DNA of 64,000 bases from Lantana camara (GCA_037501455.1 CM074862.1:83382001-83446000); one strand, 5' to 3'. Shown: positions 51,994 to 61,777, numbered from the stretch's first letter. Notes: generated by a model not told the origin, from the letters alone. Numbers and translations: made by a program.

Positions 51994-53682
51994 CTGCTCA
52001 CAGAGTTTGTCGATTGTGGTAATAGCAATCTGGTGGATTTCTCCAAGAGAAAGCTGTGGAATTTCTCTTCTTGAGGCCGTTATGGCTCTGTGGAGTTCAG
52101 GCTGGATCTCTTGAGGAAGAGATGCAATGTACACGTGCTTGAGATTTGGATCATTATACCCATTAAGGGCATAATATAGCTCTGACATTCTTTTGAAATG
52201 GAAATCCAAATCTGGCTTGTTCAGAGAACAACACTTCATGGCGAAGTAGCTCTGCTGGATCATCTTCTGATAGAGAGTATGGTCACCTATGAACTCAAGG
52301 TGAAGTGCTAACAATGCCATGGGAGCGGTTGCTTGCACATACTGGATCTGTCTGTATTCTCCCAATGATTGGAACCATTCACGTAATGTTCCTGTGAATC
52401 GTGACACAAACTCCCTTAAGACAGTAGGGAGATGAGGCTCTTTGATTCTTTGGAGATCGATCCATGCTGCAAAGGTTTGTAACCTTTCTTTCCTTTTTCC
52501 CACTGGAACATCATCAAATGTGAACCATGGGCTATTGGTTGGCTTAGATGGTCCAGAATCTGTGCTCTGGAACTCTGGAGGTTCTTCCATTAATGGTTCA
52601 TCATATTCTTGAGGAGGTTGATCTTGATGGAATCCAAAGTTTGGATCATCTGCCATAAAGATCTGAGAGATGTCTGCAACCTTATCTTCACTGGACTGGG
52701 AAAATGATTGTTCTGAAGAGATTTCAGAATCACTGTGTTGGGAACTGCATCTTTCTGAAGAAGCTTCTGATTCAGAGTATTGAGAACTAGAATCATTTGA
52801 AGAGGCATCTTCATTTCTCATAGGCTCTTGTTGGATATTATGATCAGAAAGGTTTCTAATCATCAATGTAGAAGAATGTTCCCCAACTTTTTCTTTGTTT
52901 TTCTCCTTTGAAGAAGGAGAGGCTTTTATTGGCTTAGGCCTTGGAGGAGGTGGCTCAAAAGGAATATCAGATACCATGAAAAATTGGCTTGATGTATCAG
53001 GATAAGATGGTGGGTCGTAGAGAGAAGGTGTAATGGGTGTAGGAAGAAAGGGAAGTGTAGAAGTAGAACTTCTCTTCCTGTCTTGCTCCATGTAAGCAAG
53101 ATCCTTCTTGAGTTGTCTGATTTCTCTCTCTTTTTGGTCGAATTCTGGACCCATCCTTCTTAAGGAAATAAGCTGCCTGAGTTCTTTGTCAAGAAGCTCA
53201 ATTCTGGCAACTACTCTTTTGTACATCTGATCAAGCTCTCGAGAGATTGTATTCACTTTCTGGTTGGTATCCTGAACATGGGATAAAACCTTATCAACCT
53301 TAGAGTCAAGTTGAATTAAGGCTTTATTCTGAGCTCTGGCATTTGTGGTTTGCCAGTTCAATACTTCTTCTCCTTGTGACAGAGAGGAAGTTGTTCCTCC
53401 ATCAGGGTTGACTGTGGTAGTCCGGACATAAGGTCGGATTGCAACCTTATTTTCTGTACTTCTTTCTGCAGGTGGAAAACTGGTGCCCAAACTATGTATC
53501 ATCATGCAAGGTTGGCATGGTATCACCGATGGTGGAAGGCACTGAGGCACTTCTTGCCTACAGCTCTTTGGTTTCTGCTGTTGTTGTTCTGCCTTTAGGA
53601 TGGCTAACGCCTCATCATAACAAGACAAGGGTTGTGCGACTGTCGGTGGATCTGGATCTGGTTCTTTGGGTTTATAGGTCCT
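51994..53682 (-). CDS. Coiled coil - coat protein fragment (copy 6)
   Basis: Open between two nonsense codons. One KAEQQQQ unit, coiled coil, Ser-rich tract with the private variants QQEPM, ERCSSQHSDSE and EFQSTDSG that only copy 7 shares, then the coat core. Confidence 0.8.
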
Positions 53683-53685
53683 TCA

Positions 53686-54668
53686 AGGAAGATCTTTCTT
53701 TCTTGCTTTCCTTCGTCTTCTTCTCCGACTAGCTTCACTTTCATCATCGTCGTCGGAGTCGGATTCTTCATCGCAAGAACATCCAGGGTCACACATGGAT
53801 GGGTCAGCATCCCATATGAAGTGGCCATAAACTTTGTCTGTGTAAGACTCCTTTCCATCGGGGAAGAAGGAGTTTATTGGAAGGTACCCTAGGATTGGGT
53901 ACGTTTCTCTGCTTGTCGGTATCACTGGCTGAATCATCAGCTGTTTGAATATAGGACTTGAAGAAGATGGAGTATCTTCTTGTGGTTGCTTGAAGATGGT
54001 TTTGGTTCTACCATCTGACAGTGTCTGGAATTCGTAGGTTGTAGATCTGCCAGGCTCATGAGTCTGTTGGAGTGACTCATAGTTTGTGATCCACTCTGTT
54101 GGCATTAACCTTTCCAGCTCCTTTCTGGGAATTAGTCTAGGAACCTGGACGATAGTTGGAGTATCGGATCCAGAGTTTGCTAGAATCATTAGAGCGTCTG
54201 GGGATCCAGATCCTTGAAGATCTAGACCATGGTTCTGCAACCTGTAGACAAGCTGGTGATGTAAAGTAGTTGTTACTGCTGTAGCTACTTGCTCTGCTCC
54301 AGTGATCTGGACTTGAACTTTCGAAGCGTTGGGAAGATTGGCATCTCCCAAGGACATGGCGAAATTGGGGAAGTAAGTCAAGACTGCACTTCCGCTGTTG
54401 AGAGTGGTTACCACTGTCCCGATAACTGCATCCTCATACTTCAGGTATCTGGTATCCAGCAAGGCCAGTCTGGCTGTTACTGGAAGACCTTTTCTCCCCT
54501 GGTAAGAGAGAACGAGACGAACGGCTCCGAAGTAGAGGTGTGTATATCCTTCCTGTCTCCAGGAAGATATGAACTCTGAAGGGATGGAGAGAGTAACGTA
54601 CTGCTCTCGCTTAGAATATTGTAGATCACACTTATCCAGTTTGGAGGACTGGACAAACTCTTTTGTTT
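53686..54668 (-). CDS. Movement protein fragment (copy 6)
   Basis: Movement-protein core and the acidic/basic tract. The frame continues across the palindrome centre into antisense of copy 7 and thereby gains an artificial start at 54786. Confidence 0.75.
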
Positions 54669-56263
54669 CCTCCAACCGTCCCTCACAAACAAAAGAGTTT
54701 GTCCAGTCCTCCAAACTGGATAAGTGTGATCTACAATATTCCAAGCGAGAGCAGTACGTTACTCTCTCCATCCCTTCAGAGTTCATATCTTCCTGGAGAC
54801 AGGAAGGATATACACACCTCCACTTCGGAGCCGTTCGTCTCGTTCTCTCTTACCAGGGGAGAAAAGGTCTTCCAGTAACAGCCAGACTGGCCTTGCTGGA
54901 TACCAGATACCTGAAGTATGAGGATGCAGTTATCGGGACAGTGGTAACCACTCTCAACAGCGGAAGTGCAGTCTTGACTTACTTCCCCAATTTCGCCATG
55001 TCCTTGGGAGATGCCAATCTTCCCAACGCTTTGAAAGTTCAAGTCCAGATCACTGGAGCAGAGCAAGTAGCTACAACAGTAACAGCTACTTTACATCACC
55101 AGCTTGTCTACAGGTTGCAGAACCATGGTCTAGATCTTCAAGGATCTGGATCCCCAGACGCTCTAATGATTCTAGCAAACTCTGGATCCGATACTCCAAC
55201 TATCGTCCAGGTTCCTAGACAAATTCCCAGAAAGGAGCTGGAAAGGTTAATGCCAACAGAGTGGATCACAAACTATGAGTCACTCCAACAGACTCATGAG
55301 CCTATCAGATCTACAACCTATGAATTCCAGACACTGTCAGATGGTAGAACCAAAACCATCTTCAAGCAACCTCAAGAAGATACTCCATCTTCTTCAAGTC
55401 CAATCTTCAAACAGCTGATGATTCAGCCAGTGATACCGACAAGCAGAGAAACGTACCCAATCCTAGGGTACCTTCCAGTAAACTCCTTCTTCCCCGATGG
55501 AAAGGAGTCTTACACAGACAAAGTTGATGGCCACTTCATATGGGATGCTGACCCATCCATGTGTGACCCTGGATGTTCTTGCAATGAAGAATCCGACTCC
55601 GACGACGATGATGAAAGTGAAGCTAGTCGGAGAAGAAGACGAAGGAAAGCAAGAAAGAAAGATCTTCCTTGCAGGACCTATAAACCCAAAGAACCAGATC
55701 CAGATCCACCGACAGTCGCACAACCCTTGTCTTGTTATGATGAGGCGTTAGCCATCCTTAAGGCAGAACAGCAACAGCAGAAGGCAGAACAGCAACAGCA
55801 AAAACCAAAGAGCTGTAGGCAAGAAGTGCCTCCATGCCTTCCACCACCGGTGATACCATGCCAACCTTGCATGATGATACATAGTTTGGGCACCAGTTTT
55901 CCACCTGCAGAAAGAAGTACAGAAAATAAGGTTGCAATCCGACCTTATGTCCAGACTACCACAGTCAACCCTGATGGAGGAACAACTTCCTCTCTGTCAC
56001 AAGGAGAAGAAGTATTGAACTGGCAAACCACAAATGCCAGAGCTCAGAATAAAGCCTTAATTCAACTTGACTCTAAGGTTGATAAGGTTTTATCCCATGT
56101 TCAGGATACCAACCAGAAAGTGAATACAATCTCTCGAGAGCTTGAACAGATGTACAAAAGAGTAGTTGCCAGAATTGAGCTTCTTGACAAAGAACTCAGG
56201 CAGCTTATTTCCTTAAGAAGGATGGGTCCAGAATTCGACCAGAAAGAGAGAGAAATCAGATAA
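54669..56263 (+). CDS. Movement protein to coiled coil, 5'-truncated (copy 7)
   Basis: Viral from SSNRPSQTKEF; an open frame reaching back to 54569 runs through antisense of copy 6 and is chimeric. Contains movement-protein core, acidic tract with CSCNEESDSDDDD (others CSCDEE), basic tract, two KAEQQQQ units and coiled coil. Confidence 0.85.
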
Positions 56264-59200
56264 CTCAAGAAGGATCTTGCTTACATGGAGCAAGACAGGA
56301 AGAGAAGTTCTACTTCTACACTTCCCTTTCTTCCTACACCCATTACACCTTCTCTCTACGACCCACCATCTTATCCTAATCCATCAAGCCAATTTTTCAT
56401 GGTATCTGATATTCCTTTTGAGCCACCTCCTCCAAGGCCTAAGCCAATAAAAGCCTCTCCTTCTTCAAAGGAGAAAAACAAAGAAAAAGTTGGGGAACAT
56501 TCTTCTACATTGATGATTAGAAACCTTTCTGATCATAATATCCAACAAGAGCCTATGAGAAATGAAGATGCCTCTTCAAATGATTCTAGTTCTCAATACT
56601 CTGAATCAGAAGCTTCTTCAGAAAGATGCAGTTCCCAACACAGTGATTCTGAAATCTCTTCAGAACAATCCTTTTCCCAGTCCAGTGAAGATAAGGTTGC
56701 AGACATCTCTCAGATCTTTATGGCAGATGATCCAAACTTTGGATTCCATCAAGATCAACCTCCTCAAGAATATGATGAACCATTAATGGAAGAACCTCCA
56801 GAGTTCCAGAGCACAGATTCTGGACCATCTAAGCCAACCAATGGCCCATGGTTCACATTTGATGATGTTCCAGTGGGAAAAAGGAAAGAAAGGTTACAAA
56901 CCTTTGCCGCATGGATCGATCTCCAAAGAATCAAAGAGCCTCATCTCCCTACTGTCTTAAGGGAGTTTGTGTCACGATTCACAGGAACATTACGTGAATG
57001 GTTCCAATCATTGGGAGAATACAGACAGATCCAGTATGTGCAAGCAAGCGCTCCCATGGCATTGTTAGCACTTCACCTTGAGTTCATAGGTGACCATACT
57101 CTCTATCAGAAGATGATCCAGCAGAGCTACTTCGCCATGAAGTGTTGTTCTCTGAACAAGCCAGATTTGGATTTCCATTTCAAAAGAATGTCAGAGCTAT
57201 ATTATGCCCTTAATGGGTATAATGATCCAAATCTCAAGCACGTGTACATTGCATCTCTTCCTCAAGAGATCCAGCCTGAGCTCCACAGATCTATAACCGC
57301 CTCGAGAAGAGAAATTCCACAGCTTTCTCTTGGAGAAATCCACCAGATTGCTATTTCCACAATAGACAAACTCTGTGAGCAACAAACAATGTTCAAGTCC
57401 TTAATGAAGAACAAATCAGTCCTGAAGAGGGCATGCAAGAAATCTCATCTTGAGATTAAATGCGAATCCAAAGAAGAATGCAATTGTTCTCATCCAAAGA
57501 GTCAAAAGAAAGGACTTGCTGAAAGAAAGGAGAAAAAGAGAAAACGTCTCAGATACTTCAGACGTAAACCTTTCAGAAACAGGCGGACTGATCGATGCTT
57601 TGCTTGCAAAAAGAAGGGACACTTTGCGAAAGATTATCCTCACAACCGAGAGAAATCAGCCAGAATGATTTCTCATGTCCAACAAAGCATAAACACCAAT
57701 CTCAACGATGCAGAGGTTGAATCCTTGTTCTCAGAACAAGATGAGCAAACAGAAGAAACCATCTTTGCAGTCCAAGATGATGGTTCCACCTCCTCTGATT
57801 CTGACAATGATCAAGTTCTACCAATCCTCCAGTCAGAATGCATCACTCAAGAAATTATCCCGTCTCCACATATCCAGATCCATATACTTCCCTCGAAGTA
57901 TGACAGACCAATCAAAGCAATCGGATTTTTGGATACAGGAGCCATGAAGTCCATGATGAATCCAGACATCCTACCTAAGGAAGCATGGACAACTCACTAC
58001 GAGTACTTCCAAGCAGCAGATGGCCAACAGTTCAAAACATCGCTGATCACAAAATATCCTATAGGGATACAATTCTTCCCAGATTGCATAATCTGGATGA
58101 AGGTCATTGGAAGCAAGCTGCATGGAAAAGATCTTCTCATTGGGTTTGATCTTTATCACAGAGCTCAAAAGCTCACCATTCTCCCCAATGGAATTAAGTA
58201 TAAGAGGTACTTCCTACCTTATACTACAACTCAGAAGATCTATGCACTCACAGAAGCATCCAAGGAATTCTATGATCTTGCCTCAAGACTCAAAGGATGT
58301 TGTGCTAAATCTCATTCGGAATTCTCTCATCCACATCCCTTGTGGAAGAATTCTGAATTCTTCATTCAACTCCCTTTCAAAAAGAATGAAGACATAAACC
58401 CTACGAAAGCTACACATCCAGGAATGACTCCTGATGATGAAAAGCTTGCAAGAGCTGAATGTTCTCAACTGGAGAAACTCGGATTGATTGAATCCACCAC
58501 ATCCAACTGGGCGTGCCAGGCATTCTATGTCAACAAACGGACTGAACAAGTCAGAGGTAAAAAGAGGCTTGTAATTGATTATAAGCCACTTAATCACTTC
58601 CTTGCAGATGATAAATTCCCAATACCTCAAGCCCAAATGCTTTTCTCACATTTGGCCCAAGCCCAAATCTTCTCTAAGTTTGATCTCAAAGCAGGATTTT
58701 GGCAACTCGGTATTGATCCAAAAGATAGGTACAAAACAGCATTTTGTATACCTAATGCCCAATACCAATGGACCGTCATGCCTTTTGGTCTCAAGACCGC
58801 TCCATCACTATTCCAAAAAGCCATGACCCGTATCTTTGAACCCATCCTGCATAGTGCCTTAGTCTACATTGACGATATTCTCCTCTTCTCTGAAAATGAG
58901 AAATCTCACAGGGCACTCCTCTCTCAGTTTCATGGAATTGTCCAAAAGTATGGAATCATGCTCTCAGAAAGAAAGAGTCTCATTGGACAATCCTCCATCA
59001 AGTTTCTTGGAATGGATTTTTCAGAAGGAAAATACAAGCCAGGTCCTCACATTGCACAGGAACTTCTTAGGTTCCCAGAAGATAATCTGACTACAAAAGA
59101 AATTCAACAGTTTCTTGGAATAGTCAATTATATCAAAGACTTCCTTCCACAATGCTCCAGATACACGAGTCAGCTTTCCAAGATGCTCAGAAAGAAAGCC

Positions 59201-60526
59201 CCCCCTTGGGGTAAGGAACAGACGGCAGCTGTCAAACATTTGAAACAAATCTGCCAGACCCCTCCACCTTTAAAAATTCCAGATAAAGGTGAAAGAATCC
59301 TTCAGACAGATGCCAGTGATGAATACTGGGGAGCAATTCTGCTTGAAAAAGCAAATGGGAAAGAATATTACTGTGGACATGCAAATGGACAATTCAGTCC
59401 AGCTGAAAAGCATTATCACACAGTATACAAAGAAATTCTAGCCGTCAAATATGGAATCAAGAAATTTGAATTCCATCTCATTGGTCATCATTTCTCAGTT
59501 GTCATGGACAACTCATCTTTTCCAAAGATACTAGAATTCAAAAATAAGGGTCTTCCCGAATCCCAATTGTTGAGATTGAAAGACTGGTTTGCAAAATACC
59601 AGTTCTCGGTAAAGCATATAAAAGGAGATCACAACCTCATCCCAGATCTCTTATCCAGACCAAAGCCAATTCATCTCATCTCATCAGCCAAACCAATTCC
59701 CCTGATATACATGATGGCTTCTTCTTCCCAAATTCCTGTTATAACTGCTGAACCAGTTCTCCCCGAATTTCCTCCGACATCATTCCCATTATCCAATCCT
59801 GATGAAATCAAAATCTTTGCCAGAAATCATATCTTTTACTACCAGGCAAAATTTCTCCTTGCTTTAGGACTCTTTCTCGATTCAGGAAAGTTTTACCCTG
59901 ATAATCCTTTCCTTCCTGTTTTCACCTTGATCGACAGAGTTACTCTTCCTGCCGAAGGATACTGGTATTTCTGGTGCCTGGGTATTTCTAATTGGTTTGC
60001 CTTAGAAGTTGATCCAAAGATTCTACTCAACTCTATCAGGACCAATGCTTACAATTCCAATCTTACAAAGTTTCTTTTTGGTTATTGGACCAGAAAAGAA
60101 TGGATCAAGCAACTGATAGACATTGAGAAAAAGAATAGGTATATGGAAAAACCTCTAACTGTCATAATCATGCATAGGCCATATTTCTTTTCACAAGAAA
60201 AACTTCTTCCTCTTGCCTATTGTTATGATTTTACCACTACCGATGGAGGTGTCGGCAAACATCCGGGTAAAGCTACTGAGCTATACAACCATCTCTGTGC
60301 CAAGAACCATGTCTCAACTCTTGGGCATATCTCCCCATTTCATAAGAAGTCCTACTGCACCTCCAATGTCTTTTTAACAGAAGACTTCTCTGATGGAGAT
60401 CCTTATGCCAGATCTATGATACAGAGTCTCAGAGAAACAACCTTTCAAAGAGCACCAATTCCAGGAAAAGATAAGGTAGAAGACTCATACCCTGCAGGAT
60501 ACAGCCAAAACCCATGGGAATACTAG
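56264..60526 (+). CDS. Coat protein - protease - RT - RNase H - module A (copy 7)
   Basis: Open for about 1420 codons; first ATG at 56285 is internal. Coat core, altered zinc knuckle, protease, complete pre-RT segment, RT with YIDD, RNase H (TDASDEYWGA, E in YKEILAVKYG, VMDNSSF, HIKGDHNLIPDLLS), then about 270 residues of unknown function starting MASSSQIP at 59714. The A-linked variants GIVQKYG, SERKSLIG and GMDFSEG in the RT are shared with copy 1 only. Confidence 0.88.
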   Translation, partial: LKKDLAYMEQDRKRSSTSTLPFLPTPITPSLYDPPSYPNPSSQFFMVSDIPFEPPPPRPKPIKASPSSKEKNKEKVGEHSSTLMIRNLSDHNIQQEPMRNEDASSNDSSSQYSESEASSERCSSQHSDSEISSEQSFSQSSEDKVADISQIFMADDPNFGFHQDQPPQEYDEPLMEEPPEFQSTDSGPSKPTNGPWFTFDDVPVGKRKERLQTFAAWIDLQRIKEPHLPTVLREFVSRFTGTLREWFQSLGEYRQIQYVQASAPMALLALHLEFIGDHTLYQKMIQQSYFAMKCCSLNKPDLDFHFKRMSELYYALNGYNDPNLKHVYIASLPQEIQPELHRSITASRREIPQLSLGEIHQIAISTIDKLCEQQTMFKSLMKNKSVLKRACKKSHLEIKCESKEECNCSHPKSQKKGLAERKEKKRKRLRYFRRKPFRNRRTDRCFACKKKGHFAKDYPHNREKSARMISHVQQSINTNLNDAEVESLFSEQDEQTEETIFAVQDDGSTSSDSDNDQVLPILQSECITQEIIPSPHIQIHILPSKYDRPIKAIGFLDTGAMKSMMNPDILPKEAWTTHYEYFQAADGQQFKTSLITKYPIGIQFFPDCIIWMKVIGSKLHGKDLLIGFDLYHRAQKLTILPNGIKYKRYFLPYTTTQKIYALTEASKEFYDLASRLKGCCAKSHSEFSHPHPLWKNSEFFIQLPFKKNEDINPTKATHPGMTPDDEKLARAECSQLEKLGLIESTTSNWACQAFYVNKRTEQVRGKKRLVIDYKPLNHFLADDKFPIPQAQMLFSHLAQAQIFSKFDLKAGFWQLGIDPKDRYKTAFCIPNAQYQWTVMPFGLKTAPSLFQKAMTRIFEPILHSALVYIDDILLFSENEKSHRALLSQFHGIVQKYGIMLSERKSLIGQSSIKFLGMDFSEGKYKPGPHIAQELLRFPEDNLTTKEIQQFLGIVNYIKDFLPQCSRYTSQLSKMLRKKAPPWGKEQTAAVKHLKQICQTPPPLKIPDKGERILQTDASDEYWGAILLEKANGKEYYCGHANGQFSPAEKHYHTVYKEILAVKYGIKKFEFHLIGHHFSVVMDNSSFPKILEFKNKGLPESQLLRLKDWFAKYQFSVKHIKGDHNLIPDLLSRPKPIHLISSAKPIPLIYMMASSSQIPVITAEPVLPEFPPTSFPLSNPDEIKIFARNHIFYYQAKFLLALGLFLDSGKFYPDNPFLPVFTLIDRVTLPAEGYWYFWCLGISNWFALEVDPKILLNSIRTNAYNSNLTKFLFGYWTRKEWIKQLIDIEKKNRYMEKPLTVIIMHRPYFFSQEKLLPLAYCYDFTTTDGGVGKHPGKATELYNHLCAKNHVSTLGHISPFHKKSYCTSNVFLTEDFSDGDPYARSMIQSLRETTFQRAPIPGKDKVEDSYPAGYSQNPWEY
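59617..59625 (+). promoter_or_regulatory. Possible internal TATA box before module A C-terminal domain
   Basis: TATAAAAGG 97 nt before ATG at 59714 (ATGATGGCTTC context). It lies within conserved RNase H codons (HIKGD), so chance is quite possible; of interest only because B and C carry the same motif before their module ATG. Confidence 0.3.
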
Positions 60527-61383
60527 CTTGAAAATGACTTAAAGAGAATCCTATCTCTTTTAGGTCATTGTCACCATTAAAGTCTTTGTAGGTCCTACCA
60601 TGAAGACTTTTGTATCTTTACTTTTGGTTGTGTCGGCCATTGTTTAGGCTTGCTTTATTGCGTGCTGCTTTGTGATTGCCGAGTCAGGGCCAGTTGTCTT
60701 TAGCCCTTGCTTTTTGTTAGTGGTCTGCGCACCACTTTCCTTTGTCGGCCAGTATGTTTTGGCTTTTAGTGTGCATTATTGCACTTAGTGGAGGAAAAGA
60801 ATCTCAATTATATGAGGCGATGGGGCCCAGAAGTGTACCCGCCATATAATTTGAGTTTTAATTCCGCGTCTGAAATCCGGAAGTTTGCCTATATAAGGGA
60901 GGCTTCGGTTTTCATTTTACTCAGACTGGGTTGGAGACTTGGTTAGAGTTTGAGTCCTTTGTAAAGAGTTTGGAAATAAAATCAAGTTTCTTATCTCTGA
61001 TGTCTTCCTTTCTAGCTTAAAGCCTTTTTTCTAGTTCTTCCATACCCTCAAAGGGTCTACTATGATATACTCCTAATTATTTTAAGAGTATGCTCTGTAC
61101 TTGCCTCTTATGAGGATCCTGTACATCAGAAATTAGATAATTTCCATGGAATGGTCTATTGCTACGGTCCCTAGTATCTCTGTGTAAGTGAGTATCTTGA
61201 GTAGCTTGTTGAATCTGTAATGGGGAATATTTGGAGTAGCTTGTAAGTCCCGCCGAGGCAGGAGGCCGTTAGGGCAGTTATGCTACAAGAGGTATATTCC
61301 CAGAAAAAGATTCATAAGCGAAACTGAGATTAGTTCTCTACACTATACGATACATGAGATACCTGGGCTCCCGGCGTGCTATG
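60527..61383 (+). promoter_or_regulatory. Viral 3' noncoding, promoter and uORF-rich leader (copy 7)
   Basis: Stem-loop 60579-60610; TATATAA 60890-60896; AATAAA 60975-60980. Behind the presumed RNA start the leader holds about eight short ORFs of 4 to 16 codons (for example ATG at 61001, 61063, 61090, 61148), as in other Caulimoviridae that use ribosome shunting. No gene follows; copy and cluster end at the primer-site position. Confidence 0.75.
60579..60610 (+). other. Conserved 32-nt stem-loop (copy 7, type A)
   Basis: AAAGTCTT/AAGACTTT outer arms, GTAGG/CCTAC inner arms with a one-base loop; 52 nt behind the type A stop. Confidence 0.75.
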
Positions 61384-61504
61384 TCCAATACAGGACAAGT
61401 AAGATCTTCCGGTTTGTGTGCATGGAGCAGTTCGAACAAAGAAGAGTCTGTCTCGATTTGAATTCAGGCACCACCCGCTCCGTCTGAATTCGGACATAAA
61501 TTAT

Positions 61505-61663
61505 AAAATTTTAGAACTTACATGACTTAATTGTATATTTTGAAACGGATAGGACTAAAATTGTCAAAATTTTAAACTTATAGGACTTAATTGCAAATTT
61601 TGAAACGAAGAAGATTATATTGCCAAAATTACAAACTTACCTGACCAAATTTACATTTTTGCC
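61505..61663. repeat. ~60-bp tandem repeat, about 2.6 units
   Basis: Units of the kind AAAATTTTAAACTTATAGGACTT...TTTTGAAACG repeat with a 60-bp period and moderate divergence. Such motifs are common in plant intergenic DNA. Confidence 0.7.
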
Positions 61664-61777
61664 AATAATAATATAATACATATCATTTTGTCCAAAATCA
61701 AATCATTATTAATGAACATACGAAAATTAAAGAAAAAAGTTATTAAAAAGATTAAGAAAGTTCATATCTGGTTAGTA

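Larger units (their letters stand above)
48465..54668 (-). other. Endogenous pararetrovirus copy 6, component type B
   Basis: Leader (cut) and promoter 48465-49214, polyprotein 49215-54668. It ends inside the N-terminal movement-protein region (about codon 68) and is joined head-to-head to copy 7. The two form the arms of a palindrome with a short spacer. It is the most decayed copy. Confidence 0.88.
49215..54668 (-). pseudogene. Type B polyprotein gene, copy 6, heavily broken
   Basis: Breaks against sister copies: first ~67 codons absent (54668 junction); Cys-to-TGA at 53685-53683; CAA-to-TAA at 51993-51991; one G lost near 51296 (frameshift); four bases lost near 49466 (frameshift). The 150-bp pre-RT segment is also absent (near 51074), in frame. 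Remaining open pieces: 54668-53686, 53682-51994, 51990-51297, 51296-49466 and 49465-49215. Knuckle, protease DTG, RT YIDD and module B motifs are all still readable. Confidence 0.88.
54669..60526 (+). pseudogene. Type A polyprotein gene, copy 7, 5'-truncated, one stop
   Basis: Missing the first ~67 codons. One in-frame nonsense codon, TAA at 56261-56263 (CAA in sisters), inside the coiled coil. No frameshift was seen. The last Cys of the zinc knuckle is Tyr (CFACKKKGHFAKDY, TGT to TAT near 57634). Protease DTG (57932-57940), RT YIDD (58865-58876), RNase H (from about 59300) and module A C-terminus are intact. It is the best-preserved A copy. Confidence 0.9.
54669..61383 (+). other. Endogenous pararetrovirus copy 7, component type A
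   Basis: Starts at about codon 68 of the polyprotein at the palindrome centre and runs to GTGCTATG at 61383, where it meets host DNA two bases into the primer site. This is the right border of the viral cluster. Polyprotein to 60526, then 3' noncoding, promoter and leader. Confidence 0.9.

Noticed and set aside
54569..54668. N-terminal extension of the copy 7 frame (MNSEGMERV...)
   Set aside because: It reads the antisense of copy 6 across the palindrome centre; the mirrored extension exists on the other strand. It is a junction artefact.
7371..61383. Integrase within the viral copies
   Set aside because: None found. Caulimoviridae have none; integration was probably by host end joining.
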